A stretch of 64,000 nt of DNA from Hyphomicrobiales bacterium (GCA_013911975.1 JACESF010000008.1:1-64000); one strand, 5' to 3'. Shown: positions 1 to 8,852, numbered from the stretch's first letter. Notes: generated by a model not told the origin, from the letters alone. Numbers and translations: made by a program.

Positions 1-213
1 GGGAAGGGGCGTCTTCGTCCCGCCGGACTGCCTAAGGGAGCGGCGCGAGGGGCGCCGGTCTGCCCGCGGATGCATCGCGCTGCCCCTCTCGTGGCATCGG
101 GCTGGGGATGCGCGCACGCCCCTGTGCAGTTTTCCATTCTTCCCTGCGCGGCATGGGGCCTGCACCTTTTCAGGGTGCGCAGTCCGCGCCCCTCAAAACG
201 GCAAACGAGCCCG

Positions 214-1281
214 ATGACCCTCAGCTATCCCCGCTTCAAGGCCGCCGCCTGCCACGCCTCGTCCGTCTTCCTGGATGCGGAGAAGACCGCCGAGAAGGCC
301 TGCGACCTCATCGCCGAGGCCGCCTCCAACGGGGCGGCGCTGGTGGTGTTCCCCGAATCCTTCCTGCCCGGCTTCCCGGTCTGGGCGGCGCTTCAGGCGC
401 CCATCTACAATCACGGCTTCTTCCGCGCCCTCGCCGCCGAGGCGCAGAAGCTGTCGGACGGCGCGGTGCGCGCCATCCGCATGGCGGCGCGGCGCCACGG
501 CGTGTTCGTCTCGCTGGGCTTCACGGAGGGCACGGATGCCAGCGTCGGCTGCATCTGGAACTCAAACATCCTCATCGGCCCGGACGGCGCCATCCTGAAC
601 CACCACCGCAAGCTCGTTCCCACCTTCTACGAGAAGCTGGTCTGGGCGAACGGCGATGCGCGCGGCCTGCGCGTGACCAACACGGAACTCGGCCGCGTGG
701 GCATGCTGATCTGCGGGGAGAACACCAATCCCCTGTCGCGCTACGCCCTCATGGCCCAGGGCGAGCAGGTGCACATCTCCACCTATCCGCCCATGTGGCC
801 CACCCGCCCGCCGGAAGAAGACGGCGCCTATGACCTGAAGCGCGCCATCGAGATCCGCGCGGGCGCCCATGCCTTCGAGGCCAAGGTGTTCAACATCGTC
901 GCCTCCGGCTTCGTGGACGCCGCCATGCGCGAGGCCATGGGCTCGCTGGGCCGGGAAAGCCTGGAGGTGATGGACAAGTCGCCGCGCGGCATCTCCATGG
1001 TGCTCGACCCGTCCTCCCAGGTGGTGGGCGACGTGCTCTCCGACCACGAGGGCATCCTCTATGCGGACATCGACACCGCGCGCTGCGTGGAGCCCAAGCA
1101 GTTCCACGACGTGGTGGGCTATTACAACCGCTTCGACGTGTTCCACCTCCAGGTGGACCGCACCGCGCGCGAGCCTGCCTATTTCGCGGAATCCGCCGCC
1201 CTGAAGGAGCCGCTGGGCGGCCCGGCGCCCGCCCTCGGCGGCACCGACGACATCTTCGCGGACATGAGCGGCACGCCCTGA
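214..1281 (+). CDS. Nitrilase-family nitrile hydrolase
   Basis: A 355-residue carbon-nitrogen hydrolase. The catalytic triad of the nitrilase superfamily is visible: Glu48 in PESFLPGFP, Lys133 in HHRKLVPT and Cys167 in LICGENTNP. The downstream HISTYPP stretch is typical of true aliphatic or aryl nitrilases rather than amidases, so the expected reaction is nitrile to carboxylate plus ammonia in the cytoplasm. An open frame extends upstream to position 70, but those 48 residues do not resemble the family, which normally begins a few residues before the first beta strand as here. The Shine-Dalgarno before 214 is weak, so the start is not certain. The gene lies just upstream of an ABC transporter and shares a region with an aldoxime dehydratase at 6373-7422, which suits an aldoxime-nitrile pathway. 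The exact nitrile is unknown. Confidence 0.85.
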   Translation: MTLSYPRFKAAACHASSVFLDAEKTAEKACDLIAEAASNGAALVVFPESFLPGFPVWAALQAPIYNHGFFRALAAEAQKLSDGAVRAIRMAARRHGVFVSLGFTEGTDASVGCIWNSNILIGPDGAILNHHRKLVPTFYEKLVWANGDARGLRVTNTELGRVGMLICGENTNPLSRYALMAQGEQVHISTYPPMWPTRPPEEDGAYDLKRAIEIRAGAHAFEAKVFNIVASGFVDAAMREAMGSLGRESLEVMDKSPRGISMVLDPSSQVVGDVLSDHEGILYADIDTARCVEPKQFHDVVGYYNRFDVFHLQVDRTAREPAYFAESAALKEPLGGPAPALGGTDDIFADMSGTP

Positions 1282-1309
1282 GCGGCGTGCGCGACGCGGC
1301 ACGACTTCA

Positions 1310-1328
1310 CCCGGCGCCTGACGCCGGG
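1310..1328 (+). other. Intercistronic hairpin after the nitrilase gene
   Basis: A perfect 7-bp stem (CCCGGCG/CGCCGGG) with a 5-nt loop lies between the nitrilase stop and the binding-protein gene. It is followed by an A-rich stretch rather than a T-run, so it is a poor intrinsic terminator. It may instead protect mRNA ends. Function is inferred. Confidence 0.35.
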
Positions 1329-1373
1329 ATCTAAAAAAGCCAACCAGAACAAACATATCCAGAGGATCGGAAC

Positions 1374-2552
1374 ATGAAGATGAAGAGAAGCCTTTCAGCC
1401 CTCGCGTGCGTCGCCATCGCCGCGCTCGGCGTCACGCCCGCGCTCGCCCAGACCAAGGAGACGGTGAAGATCGCCTTCATCGGCCCGCTCACCGGCGGCA
1501 ACTCGGCCACCGGCCTCGGCGGGCGCAATTCCGCCTCGCTAGCGGTGGACCTCCACAATGCCAAGCCCGGCGGAAAATACACCTACGAACTCGTGCCCTT
1601 CGATGACGAGTGCAAGCCGAACGTGGGCGTGCAGGTGGCCACCAAGGCGGCATCCGACAAGTCCATCATCGCCGGCATCACCCATTATTGCTCGGCGGTC
1701 GCCATCGCGACGGTGGAGACCTACAACCGCTTCGGCCTGCCTGTTGTGGTGTGGGGCGCTGTGCTGCCGGAGATCACCTACGGCAACGACTTCAAGGAGA
1801 TCCACCGCGTCAACGGCACCATGATCAACGAAGGCAAGATGGCGTCCGAGTTCCTGACGCAGCAGGGCTTCAAGACCTTCGTGGTGATCCACGACACCAC
1901 CGATTACGGCAAGGGCCAGAACAAGTATTTCGCGGAGAATCTGAAGCCCAAGGGCGGCGACATCCTCGCCACCTTCGCGGTCTCTCCGGACCAGCAGGAC
2001 TTCACCGCCGAGCTGACCAAGGTGAAGGAGCTGAAGCCCGACGTGGTGTTCATCGGCGGCCTCACCCCGCTCGGCGTGCGCGTGCGCTCGCAGATGGACC
2101 GGCTCGGCATCCCCGCCCAGCTCGCGGGCGTCTCGGGCATCATGAGCGCGGGCTTCATCGAGGGTGCCGGGCAGGCGGCGGAAGGCACTGTCTCGTTCCA
2201 TAACGGCGCGCCGCTGAGCAAGTATGCGGACGGCAAGGCGTTCATGGACGCCTACACCAAGGCGGGCTATCGCGAGGATCCGGACGCCTACGGTCCCTTC
2301 GCCTTCTCCGCCGCCAACCTCGTGATGGACGCCATCGACAAGGTGGGGCCGGACCGCAAGAAGGTGCGCGACGTGCTCAACACCACCAAGGGCTACAAGG
2401 CGCTGGTGGGCGAGGTGAATTTCGACGACCACCGCCAGAACATCGTCTCGGCCAACGTCTACGTGGCCCAGGACGGCAAGTGGGTCTACTGGCCCGAGAG
2501 CGCCTATGCGGCGGGCACGAAGAAGCTGCCCGGAAAGCCGGCAGGCAACTGA
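1374..2552 (+). CDS. ABC transporter substrate-binding protein (Peripla_BP_6, LivK type)
   Basis: A 392-residue periplasmic binding protein of the hydrophobic amino acid uptake (HAAT/LIV) class. Residues 1-25 form a Sec signal peptide (KMKRS, a hydrophobic core, then cleavage after ALA at AQ). The mature start VKIAFIGPLTGGNS is the characteristic first strand of the family, and length is normal. A good Shine-Dalgarno (AGAGGA) precedes the ATG. Permease and ATPase genes of the same transporter follow at 2688-6313. Because the transporter sits between a nitrilase and an aldoxime dehydratase, the ligand may be a nitrile, aldoxime, amide or derived acid rather than leucine. That is inference, as LIV-type binding proteins have very diverse ligands. 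Confidence 0.9.
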   Translation: MKMKRSLSALACVAIAALGVTPALAQTKETVKIAFIGPLTGGNSATGLGGRNSASLAVDLHNAKPGGKYTYELVPFDDECKPNVGVQVATKAASDKSIIAGITHYCSAVAIATVETYNRFGLPVVVWGAVLPEITYGNDFKEIHRVNGTMINEGKMASEFLTQQGFKTFVVIHDTTDYGKGQNKYFAENLKPKGGDILATFAVSPDQQDFTAELTKVKELKPDVVFIGGLTPLGVRVRSQMDRLGIPAQLAGVSGIMSAGFIEGAGQAAEGTVSFHNGAPLSKYADGKAFMDAYTKAGYREDPDAYGPFAFSAANLVMDAIDKVGPDRKKVRDVLNTTKGYKALVGEVNFDDHRQNIVSANVYVAQDGKWVYWPESAYAAGTKKLPGKPAGN

Positions 2553-2559
2553 GACGCGG

Positions 2560-2586
2560 GAGGCCGGTCCCCCGTGGCCCGGCCTC
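2560..2586 (+). other. Hairpin between binding-protein and permease genes
   Basis: An 8-bp perfect stem (GAGGCCGG/CCGGCCTC) with an 11-nt loop starts 8 nt after the binding-protein stop. More G/C-run hairpins follow up to about 2640. Such elements commonly stabilise the upstream transcript so that binding protein is made in excess over the membrane parts. No T-run is present, so read-through is expected. Confidence 0.45.
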
Positions 2587-2687
2587 TCCCCCCGCTCGCG
2601 GCGCCCTTCTTGCAGGGGGTTGCCCCCACAAGCTGGGGCTTGCCCCTCCTGCGGCGCCACCGCCGGTTCATCTCGCGGAGACCATCA

Positions 2688-3608
2688 ATGGATCCCGGCC
2701 TTCTCGCGCAATATCTGTTCAACGGGCTGATGCTCGGCACCATCTACGCCATCGTGGCGGTGGGCTTCTCGCTGTTCTTCGGCGTGCTCGACGTCATCAA
2801 GTTCTCCCACGGCGACGTGGTCACGGTGGGGGCCTTCTCGGCGTTCGGCGCGGCGGGGCTGGTCGCGGCCAGTGTCGCTCTTCCCGGGCCGCTGGCCCTG
2901 GCGCTGGGCCTTCTGGCCGCGCTCGGGGCGGGGGCGGCGTCCGGCATGCTCATCGGCCGCGTGCTGGTGCTGCCCCTCAAGAACGCGCCTGCCGTCAACG
3001 TGCTGCTCGCCACCCTCATGGCCGGCACGGTGCTGCGCGAGGTGATCCGGCTCGGCGTGCCCAATGGCGGCAATCCCAAGCCCTTCCCCGCGCTTCTGCC
3101 GGAGGGCGTGCTGGCCGCCGGCTCCTTCAGCGTGGGCATCGACAGCGTCATCATCCTGGTGGCGGGGCTCGCGGTGGTGGTGGCCACCCATCTCGTCATC
3201 ACCCGCACCCGCCTCGGCCTCGCCATCCGCGCGGTGGCGCAGGACGGGGAGGTGGCCCAGCTCGCCGGTGTCAGCTTCTCGCGCACCGTGCTCGGCACCT
3301 TTGCGCTGGGATCCATGCTCGCCGGCCTCGCGGGGCTGATGCTCGGGCTCTATTACCGGGAAATCAATTTCAACATGGGCGTTCTCCTCGGCATCATCGG
3401 CTTCGCCTGCGCGGTGGTGGGCGGCCTCGGCAGCCTCATCGGCCCCATCCTGGGCGGCTTCCTGTTCGCCGGAATCCAGACCGGCGTCACCGTCGTCCTG
3501 CCCCTCACCAGCGCCTACAAGGACGTGGTGGCCTTCGCCGTCATCATCGCGCTGATCGGGCTGTTCCCCACCGGCCTCATCGCCGAGAAGAGCAGCGAGC
3601 GGGTGTGA
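2688..3608 (+). CDS. livH: Branched-chain-type ABC permease, LivH family
   Basis: A 306-residue inner-membrane permease with about eight hydrophobic segments. The N-terminal part (GLMLGTIYAIVAVGFSLFFG, then FSHGDVV) is the LivH signature. The start at ATG 2688 gives the usual N-terminus; the upstream extension to 2574 runs through a hairpin-rich spacer and is not family-like. It pairs with the LivM-type permease starting 2 nt after its stop to form the translocation pore for the binding protein at 1374. The livH symbol denotes the family only; the substrate is unknown. Confidence 0.88.
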   Translation: MDPGLLAQYLFNGLMLGTIYAIVAVGFSLFFGVLDVIKFSHGDVVTVGAFSAFGAAGLVAASVALPGPLALALGLLAALGAGAASGMLIGRVLVLPLKNAPAVNVLLATLMAGTVLREVIRLGVPNGGNPKPFPALLPEGVLAAGSFSVGIDSVIILVAGLAVVVATHLVITRTRLGLAIRAVAQDGEVAQLAGVSFSRTVLGTFALGSMLAGLAGLMLGLYYREINFNMGVLLGIIGFACAVVGGLGSLIGPILGGFLFAGIQTGVTVVLPLTSAYKDVVAFAVIIALIGLFPTGLIAEKSSERV

Positions 3609-3609
3609 G

Positions 3610-4803
3610 ATGAGCATGATCCAACTCGCCCCCACCCTCGGCGCCGAAAGCGGCCGCGCGGTCGGCCTCCAGCGCCTCGTGGTCGCGCTCACCGTCGCCA
3701 TCCTGTTCGCGGGCGGCGGCCTGCTGCTCCACACCGAGGACCAGATCCAGGTGCTCGTGCTCCTCGCCGCCTTCGTGGCCCTGTTCGCCCTCGGCGAGCG
3801 GCTGGCCGTGGGGCGCCGCATCGCGGCCCTGTGCGTCGCCCATCCCGGCACGGTGAACCTTTCCGCCGCGTTCATGGTGCTCGCCATCGCGGTGGTGCTG
3901 CGGGAAGAGCATTACACCCTCCTGATGATGGCGACCGTCGCCTTGTTCGCCACCGCCGCGGCGGGGCTGACCCTCCAGATGGCGTTCGCGGGCGTGCCCA
4001 ACTTCGCCGGCGCCGCCTTCTTCGCGGTGGGCTCCTATGTGGCCGCCGTGCTGGGGGCGAGCGGCATTCCCCATCTCGTCGTGCTCGCCATCGCGGGCCT
4101 CGCGGCGGCGGTGCTGGGGCTCGCCCTGCTGCTGCCGGTGCTGCGCACGCGGGGCCATTACGCCGCCCTCGTCACCATCGCCTTCGGCCTGCTGCTGCGC
4201 TCCTTCCTGGAGGTGAACGACGTGCTGGGCGGTCCGCAGGGCATGAAGGTGCCGTCCTTCTCCATCTTCGGCCTGTCCTTCAGCCGCATCACCGAGATCG
4301 GCCCCTACGACGTGTCCTTCTACCTGCCCTATGCGCTGGCGGGCTGCGTGCTGTTCGCGCTGGCCTTCGCGCTGGTGCGGCGGCTGGAATTCTCGTTCGC
4401 GGGCGTGGCGCTGGATGCGGTGCGCTCCGACGAGGTGTCGGCCAGCGTGTTCGGCCTCTCCATCGCCCGCTGGAAGGCCACCGCCTTCCTGATGGGCAAC
4501 GCCATGATCGGCGTGGCGGGCGCGCTCTACGGCATGATGAACGGCTTCGTGAACCCCAACAGCGCCAATTTCGGCGACAGCCTCATCATGCTGTCCATCC
4601 TGGTGCTCGGGGGCCTCGGCAATTTGTGGGGCGCGGTGGTGGCCTCGGTGGTGATCCTCGTCATCCCCGAGAAGCTCCAGGCCATCCAGGAATTCCGGCT
4701 GGTCATCTTCGCCCTTCTGGTCATCGCCATCCTGCGCTTCCGCCCCTCCGGCCTCATGCCCCGGGTGACGCGGGACTTCTCCAGCCTCGCGAAGGAGGGG
4801 TGA
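3610..4803 (+). CDS. livM: Branched-chain-type ABC permease, LivM family
   Basis: A 397-residue polytopic permease. The conserved LivM core is visible: LTLQMAFAGVPNFAGAAFFAVGSYVAA near residues 118-144, HYAALVTIAFGLLLR, and a C-terminal VLGGLGNLWGAVVASVVILVIPEKL block. An N-terminal extension of about 95 residues adds further membrane segments. The gene starts in a GTGTGAGATG junction directly after livH and is followed 2 nt later by the ATPase gene, so translation is probably coupled. It is the second half of the transmembrane pore. Confidence 0.88.
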   Translation: MSMIQLAPTLGAESGRAVGLQRLVVALTVAILFAGGGLLLHTEDQIQVLVLLAAFVALFALGERLAVGRRIAALCVAHPGTVNLSAAFMVLAIAVVLREEHYTLLMMATVALFATAAAGLTLQMAFAGVPNFAGAAFFAVGSYVAAVLGASGIPHLVVLAIAGLAAAVLGLALLLPVLRTRGHYAALVTIAFGLLLRSFLEVNDVLGGPQGMKVPSFSIFGLSFSRITEIGPYDVSFYLPYALAGCVLFALAFALVRRLEFSFAGVALDAVRSDEVSASVFGLSIARWKATAFLMGNAMIGVAGALYGMMNGFVNPNSANFGDSLIMLSILVLGGLGNLWGAVVASVVILVIPEKLQAIQEFRLVIFALLVIAILRFRPSGLMPRVTRDFSSLAKEG

Positions 4804-4805
4804 GC

Positions 4806-5582
4806 ATGGACGCGCTCCTGGCCTGCAACGGCCTCACCATGCGCTTCGGCGGCCTGACCGCCCTGGACGCCGTGGACATCGCGGTGGGGAAGGGAGAGAC
4901 GGTGGGGCTCGTCGGCCCCAACGGCTCCGGCAAGACCACGTTCTTCAACGTGCTCACCGGGCTCTACAAGCCCTCGTCCGGGGCCGTGCGGTTCGGCGCG
5001 CAGGACCTGTTCGCCCGCTCCCCGCAGGAGATCGGCCGGGCCGGGGTGGCGCGGACCTTCCAGCGCTCGCGCCTGATGCTGGACCAGACGGTGTTCGACA
5101 ATGTGGCGGTGGGCGCCCTCGGGCGGCTGGACCTCGGCCTGATGACGGCGCTGGTGCGGCGCGGGCGGTTCCGCCGCCAGCTCGCGGCGCTGGTGGAGCA
5201 GGCCACCGCGCTCACCCGAAGGTTCAATCCGCAGATCGCGGCGAACCTGTTCCGCCCGGCGGGCAGCTTCACCATGATCGACCGGCGGCGCATCGAGATC
5301 TGCCGGGCGCTCATCGGCGCGCCGCGCCTCCTGCTGCTGGACGAGCCGTCCGCCGGCATGACCCATGACGAGACCCGCCAGCTCATGGACGACCTGCTGG
5401 CGTTCCGGGAGGAGATGCCGGACCTCGCCATCGTTCTGGTGGAACACGAGATGGACGTGATCCGCCGCATCTCGGACCGCTGCATCGTGCTGAATTTTGG
5501 CAAGAAGATCTTCGAGGGGCCGTTCGACGCGCTCCTGGCCGACCGCGAGGTCCAGACCGCCTATCTGGGAGGCAGCCAATGA
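4806..5582 (+). CDS. livG: Branched-chain-type ABC ATPase, LivG family
   Basis: A 258-residue ATP-binding subunit. Walker A is GPNGSGKTT near residue 37 and Walker B is LLLLDEPSAGM, followed by the H-loop VEHEMD. The usual LSGGQ signature is degenerate here: the matching place reads FTMIDRRRIEICRAL, lacking the glycine pair. This variant also occurs in the second transporter of this window (ELAQADRRRLEIARAL), so it is probably a subfamily trait. The real start at 4806 lies inside a longer frame that overlaps livM in another phase. The 3' end overlaps livF by 4 nt (ATGA). Confidence 0.9.
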   Translation: MDALLACNGLTMRFGGLTALDAVDIAVGKGETVGLVGPNGSGKTTFFNVLTGLYKPSSGAVRFGAQDLFARSPQEIGRAGVARTFQRSRLMLDQTVFDNVAVGALGRLDLGLMTALVRRGRFRRQLAALVEQATALTRRFNPQIAANLFRPAGSFTMIDRRRIEICRALIGAPRLLLLDEPSAGMTHDETRQLMDDLLAFREEMPDLAIVLVEHEMDVIRRISDRCIVLNFGKKIFEGPFDALLADREVQTAYLGGSQ

Positions 5583-6313
5583 GCGCGCAGCCGAAGGGCG
5601 ACCGCCGCCTGTCCGTCATGGGCGTCACCACGGGTTATGACGGCGCGGACGTGCTGCACGACGTGTCCATCGAGGCGAAGCCGGGGCGCATCACCTGCAT
5701 CCTGGGGGCCAACGGGGCGGGCAAATCCACGCTTATCCGCTCCATCCTCGGCCTCACGCCCGTCCGGCGGGGCGCGGTGGCGTTCGGGGGCGACACCATC
5801 ACCAACCTCGCCACCCACCGCATCGCCGCCAAGGGGATCGCCACGGTGCCGGAGGGCAACCGCGTGCTGCCGCGCATGACCGTGCTGGAGAACCTCCAGG
5901 TGGGCGGATTGCTGGAGAAGGACCGCCACCGCCTCGCGGCGCGCATGGAGGCCCTGTTCGAGACCTTCCCGCGCCTCAAGGAACGGCGCAACCAGCTCGC
6001 GGGCACGCTCTCGGGCGGCGAGCGCTCCATGCTCTCCATCGCGCGCGGGCTGATGACCGACCCGGAGCTGATCGTCTTCGACGAGCCCTCCCTCGGCCTC
6101 TCGCCGCTGTTCGTCTCGGAGGTGTTCCGCATCGTCCGGCGGCTGAAGGAGGAGGGCTACACCATCCTCCTCGTGGAACAGAATGTGCGCCAGACGCTGG
6201 ACGTGGCGGATGACGGCTACGTGCTCGCCCAGGGCCGCGTGGTGGCCTCCGGCACCAGCGCTGCGCTCGCCGAGGACCAGGAACTCCACAAAGCCTATTT
6301 CGGCGTGCACTGA
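5579..6313 (+). CDS. livF: Branched-chain-type ABC ATPase, LivF family
   Basis: A 244-residue ATPase with Walker A GANGAGKST, the LivF-type signature TLSGGERSMLSIARGL, Walker B ELIVFDEPSLGLSP and the Q/H-loop LLVEQNV. It forms a heterodimer with the LivG protein encoded immediately upstream (ATGA overlap). The LivF signature is canonical whereas the LivG partner has lost LSGGQ, so one of the two composite ATP sites may be weak. It is the last gene of the first transporter, and the aldoxime dehydratase gene starts 60 bp downstream in the same direction. Confidence 0.9.
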   Translation: MSAQPKGDRRLSVMGVTTGYDGADVLHDVSIEAKPGRITCILGANGAGKSTLIRSILGLTPVRRGAVAFGGDTITNLATHRIAAKGIATVPEGNRVLPRMTVLENLQVGGLLEKDRHRLAARMEALFETFPRLKERRNQLAGTLSGGERSMLSIARGLMTDPELIVFDEPSLGLSPLFVSEVFRIVRRLKEEGYTILLVEQNVRQTLDVADDGYVLAQGRVVASGTSAALAEDQELHKAYFGVH

Positions 6314-6372
6314 GACCGTCGGCATACCGGACGCAGGCCGGAAAACAGGCAAGGAAAGCCAAGGAAGGAAAC

Positions 6373-7422
6373 ATGGGACTTCCCGTCTATGAACGCATCA
6401 ACCCGCTGCGCAAGCCCAAGGGGTTCGAGCCGGTGGTGCAGCGCTGGTCAGCGGCCTTCCCGAACCGCTGCCGCACCCTGTGCGTGGCCTTCCACGGCAT
6501 CCAGGGCGAGAGCCCCGAGGTGGTCTATGCCTCGCCCTTCTTCCCCTGGATCGACGCCGCGTTGGCGGGGCCGGACGCGCCCACCATGAGCGACCATGCC
6601 TGGTTCGTGGATCCGAACGGCCTCTATACCCACATCGTCGCCGCCTATTGGGTGGACGAGGCGCGGCGCGACCGCTTCCTCGCCTCGCCCCTGGTGCGCG
6701 ACTGGTGGGACGACGCGGCGCGCCTGACGGAGCCGACAGGCTATTTCCGCGAGAGCCTGACCGTGCCCCTGGAGCGGCAGGAAACGCTCTATTGGCAGGA
6801 TTATGCGGGCGGCCTCTCCGCCTCGCCCGACATCGGCATCTATCCCACCCCCTGGTGCGGCTATTACGGCGCCATGCGCGACCGGATTCCTCTCGCGGCT
6901 GTGGACGGGCTGGAAAGCCCGCTGGCGGAACTTACCCCCGTGGAGCGGGAGACGAGGGGCAAGCGCTGGCGGCTGACGGCGCCGCACAATCTGGCGGTCA
7001 TCCGCTCCGCCGCCTTCTGGGGCCGCTGCGATCCCGGGCAGGCGGAGGACTACATGCGCGACCTTCGCGCGCCGCTGCTGCGGGGCATGGACTTCCTGAA
7101 GGAGAATCCCGAGGCCACCGGCTGCGCCTCGCTCCGCTTCCAGCAGACCTGCGACGCGGCGGGCGAGCCGGTGCTGGAAACCCATGCGCTCGGCTATTTC
7201 CTGTCGCTGAGCCACATGGAGCATTGGGCGGAACACCACCCGACCCACGAGGCCATCTTCACGGCGGCCATCGCCCGCTATCGCAAGTACGGCGCGGCCA
7301 ACCAGCTCCGCACCTGGCACGAGGTGTTCATCCTGCCGGAGACGGAGGCGCAGGCGTTCGAATACGTGAACTGCGCGCCCGGCACCGGCCTGCTCGGCTT
7401 CCTGCCGGGGGAGAGCGCCTGA
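6373..7422 (+). CDS. oxd: Haem-containing aldoxime dehydratase
   Basis: A 349-residue protein matching phenylacetaldoxime/aliphatic aldoxime dehydratases, which remove water from an aldoxime to give a nitrile at a ferrous haem. Family landmarks are the N-terminal VYERINPL region, SLSHMEHWAEHHPTHEAIF near 278-296, WHEVFILP near 315 and FEYVNCAPGTGLLGF near 329. From memory of the OxdRE numbering, the proximal haem ligand should be His292, with Arg171, Ser212 and His316 as distal residues; the first three keep a constant offset, which supports this. A strong Shine-Dalgarno (AAGGAAGG) precedes the ATG. Same-strand position behind the transporter suggests co-transcription with 1374-6313. Nitrilase at 214 would consume its product. 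Confidence 0.88.
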   Translation: MGLPVYERINPLRKPKGFEPVVQRWSAAFPNRCRTLCVAFHGIQGESPEVVYASPFFPWIDAALAGPDAPTMSDHAWFVDPNGLYTHIVAAYWVDEARRDRFLASPLVRDWWDDAARLTEPTGYFRESLTVPLERQETLYWQDYAGGLSASPDIGIYPTPWCGYYGAMRDRIPLAAVDGLESPLAELTPVERETRGKRWRLTAPHNLAVIRSAAFWGRCDPGQAEDYMRDLRAPLLRGMDFLKENPEATGCASLRFQQTCDAAGEPVLETHALGYFLSLSHMEHWAEHHPTHEAIFTAAIARYRKYGAANQLRTWHEVFILPETEAQAFEYVNCAPGTGLLGFLPGESA

Positions 7423-7484
7423 GCCGCGCGTGCCCCTTCCGCTGACGCGGCCGGTTGCCTCGTGCGGGGACCGTCTCGTTCGCG

Positions 7485-7920
7485 CCTCCCTCTCCCCTCG
7501 CGGGAGAGGGCTGGGGTGAGGGGGCTTTGCCGCCAGCTCGGACCTTCGAGGTCAATCCAGGCGGCGCCCGACCCCTCACCCGCCTCACTGCGCTCTGCAC
7601 CCTCTCCCGCAAGGGGAGAGGGGCGCCCCCGCTGGGCGGGCCCGCTCCGTTGCTTGTCGGTGAAGACCCTTCCGTTCGTGGCCCCCTCTCCCCTCGCGGG
7701 AGAGGGCTGGGGTGAGGGGGCCGTGCCGGTGGTTCGGACCTTCGAGGTCCATCCCGGCGGCGCCCGACCCCTCACCCGCCTCGCTGCGCTCGGCACCCTC
7801 TCCCGCAAGGGGAGAGGGGCGCCCCGCTGGGGCGGGCCCGCTCGGTTGCTGGTCGGTGAAGACCCTTCCGTTCGCGCCTCCCTCTCCCCCCGCGGGAGAG
7901 GGCTGGGGTGAGGGGGCCCC
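7485..7920. repeat. Tandem 196-bp intergenic palindromic repeats
   Basis: The 536-bp gap between the oxd stop and the convergent LysR gene contains no credible gene. It holds a repeat of exact period 196 bp: the CGGGAGAGGGCTGGGGTGAG core occurs at 7501, 7697 and 7893. Two units are complete and a third is partial. Each unit has two palindromes, CCCTCTCCCCTCGCGGGAGAGGG and a GAGAGGG-ended one flanked by ACCCCTCACCCGCCTC. The same family recurs once at 45775-45913. Short open frames here on both strands are composed of the repeat and are not genes. Confidence 0.85.
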
Positions 7921-7958
7921 GCCGCCAGCTCGGACCTTTGAGTTCAGGACGTGCGGCG

Positions 7959-8852
7959 TCAGAATTCCGTCAGGTAGGCCGCGTCGCGCCGGACCACCTC
8001 GGTGAGGTGCTGGAGCACGGCCCGGAAGCGGCCCATGAATTCCAGGTCCTCGTGGACGCTCACATAGATGTCGCGCATCACCACCACCTCGTCGGGCAGG
8101 ATGGGGATGAGGCGCGGATTGCTCTTGGCGGAGAAGAGCGGCAGCAGGCCGATGCCCGCGCCGCGCGCCACGGCATTCTGCTGGGCGTGCATGGAGGTGG
8201 AGCGGAAGGAGACCTTGGCGGGATCCAGCACGTCCAGCAGCCAGTGGACCGGCTGGATGGCGACGAGATCCTCCACATAGTCCACGAACAGGTGGGACGG
8301 CAGTTCCTCGCGGGTTCGGGGCATGCCGAAGCGGCGCACATAGTCCGGCGCGGCGTAGAGGGCGAGGCGGAACGCGCCGATCTTGCGCACCGCGAGGCGC
8401 TGGCCCTGGGGCGGCACGAAGGAGACGAACACGTCCGCCTCGCGCTTGGTGAGGTTGATGAGGTGGCGCTCCGTGACCAGCTCCACCACGAGGCCGGGTT
8501 CCTTCTCCGCCAGTTCCGCGAAGCAGCCCGCGAGATAGAAGGCGCCGATCCCCTCCATGGAGGCCACCCGCACCGCGCCCTTGGGCGCGCTCGGCACCGC
8601 CTGGATGGTCTCCTCGATGGCGACCGCCTCCTGCTCGATGCGCTCGGCCATGGCGAACAGGCGGTGGCCCACTTCCGTGAGCACGAAGCCGTCGGGCTTG
8701 CGGTCGAACAGCTTGAGGGCGAGGTCGCGCTCCAGCTCGCTGATGCGGCGCGAGACGGTGGTGTGGTCCACCTTCAACCGGCGGGCGACGGGCAGCAGAC
8801 GGCCCTGACGCGCCAGTTCCAGGAAGAAGATCAGATCGTTCCAGTTGAACAT
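7959..8852 (-). CDS. LysR-family transcriptional regulator
   Basis: A 297-residue LysR-type regulator. The N-terminal winged helix-turn-helix (residues about 3-62, NWNDLIFFLELARQGRLLPV then DHTTVSRRISELE) is followed by a LysR substrate-binding domain starting near residue 90. The DHTTVSRRI recognition helix is the variant seen in a subgroup of the family. A longer frame reaching 8940 is in another phase and is not the gene. It faces the oxd gene and lies downstream of the monooxygenase gene on the same strand, so it is a candidate regulator for either. The inducer is unknown. Confidence 0.87.
   Translation of the reverse strand: MFNWNDLIFFLELARQGRLLPVARRLKVDHTTVSRRISELERDLALKLFDRKPDGFVLTEVGHRLFAMAERIEQEAVAIEETIQAVPSAPKGAVRVASMEGIGAFYLAGCFAELAEKEPGLVVELVTERHLINLTKREADVFVSFVPPQGQRLAVRKIGAFRLALYAAPDYVRRFGMPRTREELPSHLFVDYVEDLVAIQPVHWLLDVLDPAKVSFRSTSMHAQQNAVARGAGIGLLPLFSAKSNPRLIPILPDEVVVMRDIYVSVHEDLEFMGRFRAVLQHLTEVVRRDAAYLTEF

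Noticed and set aside
1310..1328. Rho-independent terminator between nitrilase and ABC genes
   Set aside because: The stem is good but followed by A residues rather than T on the plus strand; listed only as a hairpin.
2685..3887. 400-residue minus-strand frame opposite the first livH and livM genes
   Set aside because: It is an antisense shadow produced by high GC3; its translation is low-complexity and lacks family features, whereas the plus strand encodes clear permeases. The same applies to the many other long antisense frames, such as 12837-14120 and 50189-51541.
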